The notes under the pieces are model-generated. The model was given only the letters and a program-made list of their open reading frames with translations. It did no database searches and was not told the origin of the DNA. A DNA stretch of 64,000 nt from Streptomyces sp. SID486 (GTDB lineage Bacteria; Actinomycetota; Actinomycetes; Streptomycetales; Streptomycetaceae): NCBI RefSeq assembly GCF_009865385.1, contig NZ_WWJT01000748.1, positions 1 to 64,000 on the forward strand, written 5' to 3'. Both the position numbers and the translations under genes were made by a program. Below, piece by piece: positions 43,414 to 51,367 of this stretch (its first letter is position 1; the number at the start of each line of letters is the position of its first letter).

Positions 43414-44543
43414 AGTTCCTCCTTCACCAGGATCTCGGCGAGCTCCGTCACTTCAGTCCCGACGACGGCTGCGGCTCGCTCCAGCGGGACGGGCCTGCCG
43501 CTCAGCAGCAGACGCAGTGCGGGCAGGGCCTTGGCCGCGAAGGTGAGCTTTTTCCCCGAGGTCACGATGTCGACGCTCTCGCCGTGCTCTTGGAACCGGG
43601 GAGGGAAGTGGGTGGTGCACGCCACGGCGTCGAGCGGTCCGAGTATGTCGAGGAACGGCACCTGCCGAGGCAGCATCGTCTCCTGCTCGTAGGCGTCCAG
43701 GAAGTCGTCCGGGGAGCGTTCGCCGACCAGCTGGGCGGCAGCTGTGGTTAGGGCTTCGCCGCCGGTTTCGTGCCAGCGGTCGAGGTCGTGGCGGAAGATC
43801 TCGCGCTCGCGGCACCAGTCGGCAAGCCAGGCGAGCCAGCTCGCTCCCGTGCGCTTGGTGATGCCGAAGGTGACATGAAGGCTCTTGCCGGAACCGCTGC
43901 CGGTCCGTGTCGCCTGGTGCCAGTGGCCTCGGGGGATGTGCATGACGTCACCCGTCCGCATGACGCCCGACCAGATGATCTTGTCGCTCGGGGTGTTGTT
44001 GGGGTCGGAGTCCCGGTACATCGGGACCTTCCGCGAGGCAGCGTGTACCTCCCACTCCTTCTCACCGGCGAGTTGGACGATCACGACGTCGTGGTCATCC
44101 CAGTGCAGGGGGAAGCCGGCGGCATCGTTGGTCGTCAGGTACGCGTTGACCTGGACTCGCTCGCGGGACCACCACTGCAGGGCCCGGCAGGCGACCTCCA
44201 TCGTCGGATCGAAGACGTTGGCCTGGTCCATGATCACCGTTGCGCCTTCCTGCAGGAGCTTGCCCAGGCTGCGCATGTTGACCATGGGGATGCTCTGGCC
44301 TCGGGGGCTGACGCTGTCGGTGTAGTAGATGGCCGGGTGGACCTCCTCACCTTTCTGGAAGCACCGGAATTGCGGGCGGTTCAGGCTCCTGCGCATCGCG
44401 ATGTCGAGCAGGCGGTTCGCAGTCATGATGCGGGAGACGAGTGTGGGGTCCTCCATGCTCCCGCGTACAAAGCTATTGCCCAGCTCTTCGGCTCCACTCC
44501 AGCCGAGGGCTACCTCGATGGCGCTGATCAACCGATGTTCCAT
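43347..44543 (-). CDS. JmjC/Cupin_4-type 2-oxoglutarate-Fe(II) oxygenase, 398 aa
   Basis: I chose ATG 44543 (MEHRLISA) because AAGGAGG lies 7 nt upstream; an in-frame ATG at 44558 lies before that ribosome-binding site. The iron-binding triad is visible: H147-x-D149 in FPLHWDDHDV, and H209 in IPRGHWHQA, within a double-stranded beta-helix. The C-terminal 170 residues form a helical dimerisation and winged-helix-like region, as in ribosomal oxygenases of the RoxA/YcfD type. Those enzymes hydroxylate protein or peptide side chains. The gene immediately upstream encodes a 55-aa peptide, a plausible substrate, and the next gene is an aldo/keto reductase. Confidence 0.9.
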   Translation of the reverse strand: MEHRLISAIEVALGWSGAEELGNSFVRGSMEDPTLVSRIMTANRLLDIAMRRSLNRPQFRCFQKGEEVHPAIYYTDSVSPRGQSIPMVNMRSLGKLLQEGATVIMDQANVFDPTMEVACRALQWWSRERVQVNAYLTTNDAAGFPLHWDDHDVVIVQLAGEKEWEVHAASRKVPMYRDSDPNNTPSDKIIWSGVMRTGDVMHIPRGHWHQATRTGSGSGKSLHVTFGITKRTGASWLAWLADWCREREIFRHDLDRWHETGGEALTTAAAQLVGERSPDDFLDAYEQETMLPRQVPFLDILGPLDAVACTTHFPPRFQEHGESVDIVTSGKKLTFAAKALPALRLLLSGRPVPLERAAAVVGTEVTELAEILVKEELCAVLTPELSSGYTGLVTNAVS

Positions 44544-44630
44544 CGTTGCCTCCTTCATGGGTTCGACCGCGTGATTCGGACGCGGTGGGGGCCGGCACGA
44601 CCGACCACACCCGCCCCCACCGCTTGGTGC

Positions 44631-44798
44631 CTACTCGCTGTCGTGCAGGTTGCCGTCGCCACCCGGCCACGGCGCATCGCCGGAACTCCCGGCGTTGTCC
44701 GACCGGAGGCTGTCGTACCGGTCGTGGACGGCGGTCAGCTCTTCCACCGCCACCAAGAGACCGCTCTGGGCCGGAGGCGGTGCCGTGTGCTCTGCCAC
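44631..44798 (-). CDS. Small peptide gene, candidate precursor peptide, 55 aa
   Basis: A GTG at 44798 has an excellent ribosome-binding site (AGGAAGGAG) ending about 8 nt upstream, and the stop is 88 nt before the oxygenase gene on the same strand. The product starts MAEHTAPPPAQSG, has an amphipathic middle (LLVAVEELTAVHDRYDSLR) and a Gly/Asp/Pro-rich tail (GDAPWPGGDGNLHDSE). This is the leader/core layout often seen in ribosomally made, modified peptides, with candidate sites (D, N, P, W, H) in the tail for the oxygenase next door. I do not recognise the family. It could instead be a small regulatory or structural protein. Confidence 0.6.
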   Translation of the reverse strand: MAEHTAPPPAQSGLLVAVEELTAVHDRYDSLRSDNAGSSGDAPWPGGDGNLHDSE

Positions 44799-44921
44799 CT
44801 CGTACTCCTTCCTCTTCGGTTCTCCCGCCAGAGCTCCGGCGGGAGGTCAGTGACTGCCCCACGGCGGCGGGAGAAGTGGTGCCGTGGGACAGCGGGCATT
44901 GGGGGCGGGTGGGCCGCGGTC

Positions 44922-45260
44922 CTACACTCGCGACTGGACAGGGCCGCGATTCATCGGCAAGGTGCCTGTGTCCTGGCGGATATTGGTCTCCAAAACGCGC
45001 TGGTCCAGTTCGTACAGACATGCACGGCAGGCGTAGAGGGACGCGTGCATGCCACTTGACCGGACGGGCCCGATCCATGTCACCTCGACGTCGTCGCGTC
45101 CGCACCACAGCCAGCACTCGCCGCGCGCCTGCCATTCGTGGCGGTCCCACACCGCGTACTCAGTGGGCTCCCTTGTGACAGGGTCGGTATCGCGGCGGGT
45201 AGGACGGAAGACCACATCGGGATCAGGAAGCGGATTCGCTCGTAAGGCGTGCCGTCCCAT
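44922..45260 (-). CDS. Hypothetical protein paired with the HATPase gene, 112 aa
   Basis: ATG at 45260 overlaps the stop of the HATPase gene by one base (TGATG), so translation is coupled. The protein has a charged N-terminus and a compact central part with paired Trp and Cys (ECWLWCGRDD, then YACRACLYELDQ), suggesting a small metal-binding or disulfide-containing fold. I recognise the layout as a common Streptomyces partner of anti-sigma-like ATPases, without a functional assignment. The peptide gene starts 124 bp downstream. Confidence 0.75.
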   Translation of the reverse strand: MGRHALRANPLPDPDVVFRPTRRDTDPVTREPTEYAVWDRHEWQARGECWLWCGRDDVEVTWIGPVRSSGMHASLYACRACLYELDQRVLETNIRQDTGTLPMNRGPVQSRV

Positions 45261-45751
45261 CACCCCACCGCCAGAGTGAGCGACTCGAACTCGGCAACGA
45301 CCCCGCGCATCGGCCGGAGCGCGAATAACCTGCGCAGAACGGCGGCTCGGATAGCGGGCGCCGCCGTGGGAAGCGCGATCTCTGCCCATACGCGCTTCCC
45401 TCGGCCGGAGGGCTCCCAGGCACACCGCGAAGCGAGAAGTCCGACCAGCGCCAGACCGCGCCCATTCTCGTCGTCGTTCTGGGCACAACTCGTTCGCGGA
45501 GCCGCGGGATTGCCATCGTGGACATCGATCACCAGGCGACCGGGCCGGTGGTACAGCGCGACGGTGACGGGCCCCTTCCCATGCACCACGGCGTTGGTGA
45601 TGAGCTCAGAAGCAACAAGACGGATGGCGTCAGCCGTCTCGTCGTCCATCGGCACGCCCCACGTGCGCACCTTGTCGACGGCCTTGCACCGGGCGAGGGA
45701 CACGTCCCTATCCGCACCCGCGAGGATGAATCGATGGACGAGCGTGGGCAT
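45260..45751 (-). CDS. HATPase_c anti-sigma-factor-like ATP-binding protein, 163 aa
   Basis: A GHKL-type ATP-binding fold is evident: N-box VASELITNAVVHG, G1 box VIDVHDGNP and G2 box GRGLALVGLLAS. Size and motifs match RsbW/SpoIIAB-like serine kinases that are abundant in Streptomyces, where they act as anti-sigma factors or in BldD/WhiJ-like regulatory loci beside XRE regulators. Here the divergent gene at 46005 encodes such an XRE protein. The 5' untranslated region contains a stable hairpin (45779-45815) and an overlapping short ORF that may control expression. Confidence 0.88.
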   Translation of the reverse strand: MPTLVHRFILAGADRDVSLARCKAVDKVRTWGVPMDDETADAIRLVASELITNAVVHGKGPVTVALYHRPGRLVIDVHDGNPAAPRTSCAQNDDENGRGLALVGLLASRCAWEPSGRGKRVWAEIALPTAAPAIRAAVLRRLFALRPMRGVVAEFESLTLAVG

Positions 45752-46004
45752 GGCGGATGCCTCCGAAGAGCTGGAGAGCGGCTCCGTCCCCGACGGGGGA
45801 ACAGGGGCGGAGCCGCCGATATGGAGGCCGTTCCAGAGCGGACGCCCTGGGCGTGCTCCGTAGACGGCTGATACTCAGTCAACGGCTTCCAGTCCTCAGG
45901 GCGGAACGTTTCTAGGGGGTTCCTCATGGGGACGCCCTCCCCCGTACGCGGCCACGCGAAGTAGCCCCCGCGCTACGCCGTGAAGGGATGACGGGAGTGA
46001 TGAC
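45752..46004 (-). promoter_or_regulatory. Leader with short ORF and hairpin upstream of HATPase gene
   Basis: On the minus strand an ATG at 45927 follows a strong ribosome-binding site (GGGGGAGGG) and opens a frame beginning MRNPLETFRPEDWKPL. It passes through an inverted repeat (45779-45786 with 45808-45815, extended by four further G-C pairs after a bulge) and continues out of frame into the HATPase gene. The hairpin ends 28 nt before the HATPase ATG. A translated leader with a hairpin at this place could attenuate or couple HATPase translation. The plus-strand side holds the promoter of the XRE regulator. Confidence 0.5.
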
Positions 46005-47348
46005 GTGCCTGCTGAGCCGTTGGCAATCCACCCGCTGAGCTTCCTCCGCCAGAAGCATGGCTGGGGGAAGGCCGAGTTCGCCCGACTCATGCAGGCGCAC
46101 GGGCGGTTGCTCGGAATCCCGCTCGCGACCAACCGGACGACTGTATGGAAGTGGGAGCAGGGCCAGGCGCCGGACACGGACGCCCAGCGCGTACTCGCCG
46201 ACTTACTACGCGTCCCGTACGAACTGGTGCGGGAGGAAGGATGGCCCCGGTGGCTCCCGGTCTGGGAGGTGACGGGGCTCGCCGCGCCGTGGACCGAGGC
46301 CGGTACCGTTGAGGCGTTGTCCGAACTCGTGGGGAGTGGCCGCATGGACCGCCGGGGCTTTCTCACCATCACCGGCGCCGCCCTGACGGGCCTCGCAGCG
46401 AGCTGGGTGGACGCGCCCTCCGCCTTCGCCTCGGCCCTCAACGGGGATCAGGTCACGGACACAATGGTCTCGACGATCGAGCAGCGCATCGGCACGCTCC
46501 GCACCCTCGACGACCAGCTCGGAGGCGCCAGGCTCCTGGAGCAGGCACGCGGCGATCTCGCTTTGGTCACCGGTCTCCTGAGCGCCGGCCGGTATACCGA
46601 CAGCGTCCGACTCCGTCTCTACGCCCTTGCGGCCCGGGTGTCGCACCTGACCGGGTGGATGGCCTACGACGCAGGACTGCGCTCTGCCGGCCAGCGGTAC
46701 TACGTCGGGGCCCTGCGCAGTGCCCGTACCGCTGGAGACGACGCCTTCGGCGCCTTCATCCTCGCGGAGATGGGCGTTCACGTCTCCGAAGCCGGACGGA
46801 CCGCCGAGCGGGTCGACCTCATCTCGACCGCCATCGACAACGCCCCTCGAACGCTGTCGCCGGACACCCAATCCTTCCTCTACCTGCACAAGGCCGAGGC
46901 ACTGTCGCGCGACGGCGACCACCGGAGGGCGGGGACGGCGCTCAACCGTGCCGTCTCACTCTGGGAGCACCACACAGCGGAGGAGAACCCCGACTGGCTC
47001 GACTGGTTCGGCGAGGCCCAGCTGAAGTCGACCGAGGGCAAGGTCCTGCTGCGGTCCGGGCAGGTGGAGCGCGCGACACGTTCTTTGGAGACCTCCGTGA
47101 AGAGCGCGGCGCCTCGGGACAAGGCCGTACGGTCCAGCCGCCTGGCTGAGGCCCGGCTCGTCGGCGGCGACCTGGAGGGAGCGCTGGACGCCGCGAGCTA
47201 CGGCGCCAGTCTCCTGGAGAGCCGTGTCAGCTCCGTGCGGGCTCTGGACCGCTTGAAGGAGTTCTCCGCACGGCTCGAACCGCGTAAGTCCGTCCCCGCT
47301 GTCCGTGAGTTCCGCGAGCGCCTTCAGGCGCTGCCTGTTGCATCCTGA
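46005..47348 (+). CDS. XRE-family regulator with TPR-like C-terminal domain, 447 aa
   Basis: GTG start at 46005. Residues 10-65 are a helix-turn-helix (FLRQKHGWGKAEFARLMQ onward, and NRTTVWKWEQGQ as the recognition helix). Next is a linker with a twin-Arg/hydrophobic stretch (RRGFLTITGAALTGLAASWV) common in Streptomyces XRE-TPR regulators, where it seems not to be a secretion signal. Residues 160-440 are helical pairs of the TPR type. Such proteins regulate neighbouring HATPase and effector genes, often in secondary metabolism or development. It is divergent from the HATPase gene. Confidence 0.88.
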   Translation: MPAEPLAIHPLSFLRQKHGWGKAEFARLMQAHGRLLGIPLATNRTTVWKWEQGQAPDTDAQRVLADLLRVPYELVREEGWPRWLPVWEVTGLAAPWTEAGTVEALSELVGSGRMDRRGFLTITGAALTGLAASWVDAPSAFASALNGDQVTDTMVSTIEQRIGTLRTLDDQLGGARLLEQARGDLALVTGLLSAGRYTDSVRLRLYALAARVSHLTGWMAYDAGLRSAGQRYYVGALRSARTAGDDAFGAFILAEMGVHVSEAGRTAERVDLISTAIDNAPRTLSPDTQSFLYLHKAEALSRDGDHRRAGTALNRAVSLWEHHTAEENPDWLDWFGEAQLKSTEGKVLLRSGQVERATRSLETSVKSAAPRDKAVRSSRLAEARLVGGDLEGALDAASYGASLLESRVSSVRALDRLKEFSARLEPRKSVPAVREFRERLQALPVAS

Positions 47349-47412
47349 CACCAGCCGTCTCGGATTTTGAGGTTGAGCCCGTCCCCTCGGAGCAGGTGAT
47401 CGAAATGCCAGG

Positions 47413-48594
47413 ATGGGCGGCATGACGACGATCGACGGTGAGGTCGCGGCGGGGTTCGAACCGGTGCGTGAGGCGTTCGCGGCGAACTTCGCCCAGCATG
47501 GGGACATCGGCGCGGCGGTGTGCGTGTACCAGTACGGCCGGCCGGTGGTGGATCTGTGGGGTGGCATCGCCGACCCTGAGACCGGTCGTTCGTGGACGCG
47601 GGACACACTGCAACTCGTCTACTCGGCTACCAAGGGGGCGACCGCGACCGCGGCGCACATGCTGGCCGAGCGCGGTGCGCTGGACCTGGACGCGCCGGTG
47701 GCGAAGTACTGGCCGGAATTCGCCACAAATGGCAAGGCGGACATCCCGGTGCGCTGGCTGCTGTCCCACCAAGCGGGCTTGGTGGCTCTGGACCAACCGG
47801 TGCCGCTGCATGAGGCGTTGGTCTGGCATCCGATGGCGGCGGCGCTGGCCGGTCAGCGTCCCCTGTGGACTCCGGGCACTGCGCACGGCTACCACGGCCG
47901 GACCTGGGGCTGGCTCGTCGGCGAGGTGATCCGCCGAGCGTCCGGCCGGACACCGGGCCGCTTCTTCGCCGAAGAGATCGCCGCCCCCCTTGGGCTGGAC
48001 TTCTTCATCGGATTGCCGGCGGGTGAGCGCGACCGGGCCAGTCGCATGGTGTACCGGCGACCAGAGGTCGACCTCACCACCGTGCCTGCCGAGTCGATCC
48101 CCGATGAGCTCCGCGAACTAGTCGCGGCGTGGCGCGACCCAAACTCATTCAGCAACAGGGCGTACGCGGTGACCGCACCAGCCGAGATCAACTTCGACTC
48201 GCCCGAGGTGCAAGCCGCGGAACTCCCGGCGTCCAACGGCATCAGCACTGCTCGCGCACTGGCGCGCATGTACGCCGCGCTAATCGGCAAGGTGAACGGC
48301 GTCCGCTTGCTCACCCCCCAAACCCTGGAGGCGGCGACCAAGGAACAGGCCAACGGGAAAGACCAAGTGATGCTCATCCCTAGCCGGTTCAGCGCCGGAT
48401 ACATGCTGCCCACCGAAAGCATCCCCATGACCGGCCCGAACGCCTTCGGCCACACCGGCCGAGGCGGATCACTCGGCTTCGCCGATCCCGAGCACACGAT
48501 CGCCTTCGGTTACGTGACGAACCACATCATCGGAGGAACCGACGATGTGCGTGCGGCTTCACTGGTCGATGCAGTACGAAAGTCCCTGACGTAG
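47413..48594 (+). CDS. Beta-lactamase-family serine hydrolase, 393 aa
   Basis: Two in-frame ATGs (47413, 47422) are possible starts. The class C/esterase pattern is present: YSATKGA with the catalytic S71-x-x-K74, a Tyr-containing motif HGYHGRTWG near 156-164 in the YxN position, and HTGRGG near 336-341 in the KTG position. No signal peptide is seen, so it is cytoplasmic and more likely an esterase or peptidase (EstB-like) than a beta-lactamase. It is an ordinary housekeeping-type gene of actinomycetes and shows no link to the defence genes around it. Confidence 0.9.
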   Translation: MGGMTTIDGEVAAGFEPVREAFAANFAQHGDIGAAVCVYQYGRPVVDLWGGIADPETGRSWTRDTLQLVYSATKGATATAAHMLAERGALDLDAPVAKYWPEFATNGKADIPVRWLLSHQAGLVALDQPVPLHEALVWHPMAAALAGQRPLWTPGTAHGYHGRTWGWLVGEVIRRASGRTPGRFFAEEIAAPLGLDFFIGLPAGERDRASRMVYRRPEVDLTTVPAESIPDELRELVAAWRDPNSFSNRAYAVTAPAEINFDSPEVQAAELPASNGISTARALARMYAALIGKVNGVRLLTPQTLEAATKEQANGKDQVMLIPSRFSAGYMLPTESIPMTGPNAFGHTGRGGSLGFADPEHTIAFGYVTNHIIGGTDDVRAASLVDAVRKSLT

Positions 48595-48714
48595 CGACGT
48601 CGCACCTGCCGACGACACGCCCTCATACGGAGAAGATCTCGCCGTCGGCCTGCTGCTGGCGAAGCTGCGGGATGAGGATCTGGTCGATCGCATACCCTGC
48701 CCCGGGCCGGATGG

Positions 48715-49743
48715 CTACGGGCATGGTCCCCACCTCGTGCCGCGTGCGAGGGTCCACTGCAGATCTCCCAAGTCCGGGCAAGCCCGCCATGACCCCAGCA
48801 GTCCTGTTGCCGCCAGTCGGTCAAGTGTGGCTGGCAGTTCCGCAGGCTGGGTACCGCAGGCGCGCGCTATCTGGTCGAGCTCGCCAAGGCCACTGCTGGA
48901 TTCCGGGTCAGTGTGCGCTGCAAGATACACGCTGGCCAGTCGAGGCAGCGCTCCGACCGCCCCTGCTGCATAGGAGGAGCCGGCGCGCAGTGCCCAGTCC
49001 GCGGCATGCCTTCGGTCGGGGCGGGCTGGGGCTTGGCCCAGCAGAGTGACATCGAGCAGTTCAGCGGCGATCTCGTTGGCCGCGTTCCCGGGGGCTCTAC
49101 GCAGCCATCGCGCCTGCTCCAACTCGCGCCAAGGATCTGGGGCGGCGTTGAGGCGGAGGCTGCGCAGCACGCCCCTGGGCAGCCGGACTTGCATCCTGGT
49201 GTTCATGCGGAGCGCGCACTGCAGCGCGAGCAGGCGCGCGGCGGCCGAGGTGCCTGCCGGGAGCGCAGCGGCGAGGTAGCTGAGCATTTCGCAGACTCGG
49301 ATCTTCTCACCCGGCCCTTTGGGGTGCCTGTGCCGCCGTGTGGTTGCCGGCTGCGGTGGTGCGTGGGCGAGGGCGGTGTCGGGTACGACGGCGGCCTGTG
49401 CTGTTGCTGCGGCGCAGGCGCTGCAGGCGTCGACGAGCCGCCACAGCCGTCCGCCGCGTTCACATGCGAGGAGGAGACGGATGGGGCCGACGCATCCGCG
49501 GTGGCGGGAGTGCCAGCGGCAGCCGCGTTCGTGACACTGGCAGATCCGCAGGTGCGGGGGACGCAGGTCACCTCGCGCATGCCGTGCGAGGTGGGCCAGG
49601 GCAGCCGAACGAGCAGAGACTGCGGTGACCGGGGTAGTGCCGTGTGGGCAGTGCTGGCAAACGAGAACGAGCCCGCCGGCATGCGGGCGCAGTTCCACGG
49701 TCCAGGCGCGCGGCGTCGCCGGACATGCTGTGCGCAGCCTCAT
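48715..49743 (-). CDS. Cys/His-rich hypothetical protein, 342 aa
   Basis: ATG at 49743 with GGAGGA 10 nt upstream. The N-terminal 150 residues have metal-binding pairs (CQHCPHG, then RICQCHERGCRW, RHRGC, and DACSACAA). The middle is a basic linker (RRHRHPKGPGEK). The C-terminal part is helical and Leu/Ala-rich, with what may be a winged helix near the end (LDRLAATGLLGSWRACPDLG). I do not recognise the family; a zinc-binding DNA-binding protein is the best guess. It is divergent from the small XRE regulator, and the space between holds three matching operator sites. Confidence 0.75.
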   Translation of the reverse strand: MRLRTACPATPRAWTVELRPHAGGLVLVCQHCPHGTTPVTAVSARSAALAHLARHARGDLRPPHLRICQCHERGCRWHSRHRGCVGPIRLLLACERGGRLWRLVDACSACAAATAQAAVVPDTALAHAPPQPATTRRHRHPKGPGEKIRVCEMLSYLAAALPAGTSAAARLLALQCALRMNTRMQVRLPRGVLRSLRLNAAPDPWRELEQARWLRRAPGNAANEIAAELLDVTLLGQAPARPDRRHAADWALRAGSSYAAGAVGALPRLASVYLAAHTDPESSSGLGELDQIARACGTQPAELPATLDRLAATGLLGSWRACPDLGDLQWTLARGTRWGPCP

Positions 49744-49814
49744 GGACGCGTGTTCCTCCAGTTGCTTCCGCGCTGGTCGTGCCCTTGGTCGTGGGGGCGG
49801 CCGCCCACCGTAGT

Positions 49815-49891
49815 GCAGACGTCTGCCCTCTGCGACTGACGTCACCTGGGGAAATAGGGCAGAGGTCTGCACTGACAGGGCAGGGGTCTGC
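49815..49891. promoter_or_regulatory. Three operator-like sites, consensus GCAGAnGTCTGC
   Basis: Related dyads lie in the divergent promoter region: 49815-49826 (perfect palindrome GCAGACGTCTGC), 49859-49870 (GCAGAGGTCTGC) and 49880-49891 (GCAGGGGTCTGC). The second and third start 21 bp apart, two helical turns; the first and second 44 bp, about four turns. Same-face spacing suggests cooperative binding, most simply by the XRE protein encoded at 49908. Confidence 0.75.
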
Positions 49892-49907
49892 ACCGTCGGA
49901 TGGACGG

Positions 49908-50171
49908 GTGACGATCTTGCCGCCCGATCCGGACCTCGACGCGCTGCGGTTGGAACTCGCGCGTCTTCGGGCCGCGCGCGGGTGGAGCTACGACGAGCTC
50001 GCAGCCCGCAGGGGCCTGGCCAGACGCACCCTCATCGAGATCGAGCAGGGCCGCACCATCGGCACGCTGAAAACCTGGCACGCCCTCGCCCACGCCCTGG
50101 ACACCCCGCTCGACGAGTTCTTCAGCACCCTGTGCCGCGGGCACGACCTGCCCGGGCCGACCCGGGACTGA
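49908..50171 (+). CDS. Small XRE-family regulator, 87 aa
   Basis: GTG at 49908. Residues 10-70 are a compact Cro/C1-type helix-turn-helix: LRLELARLRAARGWSYDELA, RRGLARRTLIEIEQG (recognition helix), then TWHALAHALDTPLDEFF. It is close to the minimal size for a repressor and has no effector domain. Its start lies 16 bp after the third operator site, so autoregulation and control of the divergent Cys/His-rich gene are likely. Confidence 0.9.
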   Translation: MTILPPDPDLDALRLELARLRAARGWSYDELAARRGLARRTLIEIEQGRTIGTLKTWHALAHALDTPLDEFFSTLCRGHDLPGPTRD

Positions 50172-50332
50172 CTCCCCGTCCGGGCACCCTGTCGCAGATC
50201 ACCCGAACCGGCGAGACGTTCCCGAACACGCGATCACGCTTTCGCACTCCAGTAGCACTGTGCAGGGCTGACCGGGCGATCCGACAGAGCTGCTGCCACG
50301 AATCCGGCGTGTTGGCTGGCAGGTTCGCCCGC

Positions 50333-51223
50333 ATGCGCTCCACACCTCCTCCCCCGGCCCGGCGATGGGACGGCAGCCTGGTCAGCCACCGCGTGCGCCG
50401 TTCCCTGCACGTCTCCCCCGACGGCGTCAGCCGACTCCTGCGCTGCGGCCAAAGCGACCGGTGCCGCGAGTGCGGCAACCGGATCGAGTGGTACCACCGG
50501 GGCACTCACCGACAGCCTGTCCGCCTTCATCCGCACGAACTGCCAGCCGCCCGGGTACCCGCCTCGTGCCGCTGGCACGTCAGTTCCGGTGTCGCCTACC
50601 CGGCTGAAGACGGCAGTAGCTGGTGCCGTCTGCCGCACGCCGTCGTCTGCCCCGCCCGAGACGTTCCCCCGGCCCCTCCCGAACTGACCGGGCTGCGCCG
50701 GTCGCTGGCCCTGAACACCCGCCGCCTGCTCGACGCCGGAGCCTTCACCCCTCCCCCAGCCTCGCCGGACGGCCCGGCACCTCAGCCGGCCGTCTGCCGC
50801 CCGGCCCGGCCCGTCGTGCAGCTGCTGTACATCCGCTACCTCGCTGCCCGGCCGGTGGACGAGATCCAATGCGTCGCCCAGACCCGGCGCCGCCGCCGCT
50901 GCACCAACCCGCTACTCACCACCGACACCCCGCGCGGCACCTGGGTACTGGTACCGGCCACCCAGACAAACGGTCAACTGGCCCTGCCCGCTGAGACTAT
51001 GGCGGTCTACGACCTCAGCAGAGTCCCCTACACCGAGCAGCTGCGCTGGCGCGCCCAGCGCTGCTCGCAGCATGCTGCCGTTCCCACGGCCGCCGACCTG
51101 GCTGTGGCCGAGTGGGAGCCTTTTGATCCGCTCCGCCACCACGAGCACATCAACGCCCGCCTGCCCGTCCCCGCCCGGCGTCCGGGGCCTGCGGGCCACG
51201 CCCGACGGGCGGCCCGGTCGTGA
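50333..51223 (+). CDS. DUF6083-like Cys/His protein, 296 aa
   Basis: ATG at 50333. Residues 30-130 carry the signature I associate with Streptomyces DUF6083 proteins: RLLRCGQSDRCRECGNRIEW, LHPHELPAARVPASCRWHV and a WCRLPHAVVCP end, with paired cysteines that probably bind zinc. The C-terminal half has strands, further Cys (QTRRRRRCTNPLL) and a Pro/Arg-rich tail. Function unknown. It lies 161 bp after the small XRE regulator and 144 bp before the helicase gene on the same strand, so it may share their transcript. Confidence 0.7.
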   Translation: MRSTPPPPARRWDGSLVSHRVRRSLHVSPDGVSRLLRCGQSDRCRECGNRIEWYHRGTHRQPVRLHPHELPAARVPASCRWHVSSGVAYPAEDGSSWCRLPHAVVCPARDVPPAPPELTGLRRSLALNTRRLLDAGAFTPPPASPDGPAPQPAVCRPARPVVQLLYIRYLAARPVDEIQCVAQTRRRRRCTNPLLTTDTPRGTWVLVPATQTNGQLALPAETMAVYDLSRVPYTEQLRWRAQRCSQHAAVPTAADLAVAEWEPFDPLRHHEHINARLPVPARRPGPAGHARRAARS

Positions 51224-51367
51224 CGCCGCGACCACGCAATGCGTGCCGCGGCGTGCCCCGGGCCGCGAACGCGGGGCTGCATCCGGCTTCTGGTGGTGCA
51301 GAGCCCTGGCGCGAATGCAGGCCCTCTCCGCTCCCCTCGGTTCTTCATCCTTTTCGCGGAGCCTTTC

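Noticed and set aside
47413-48594. Beta-lactam resistance gene
   Set aside because: SxxK hydrolase family of esterase type without signal peptide; no reason to call resistance.
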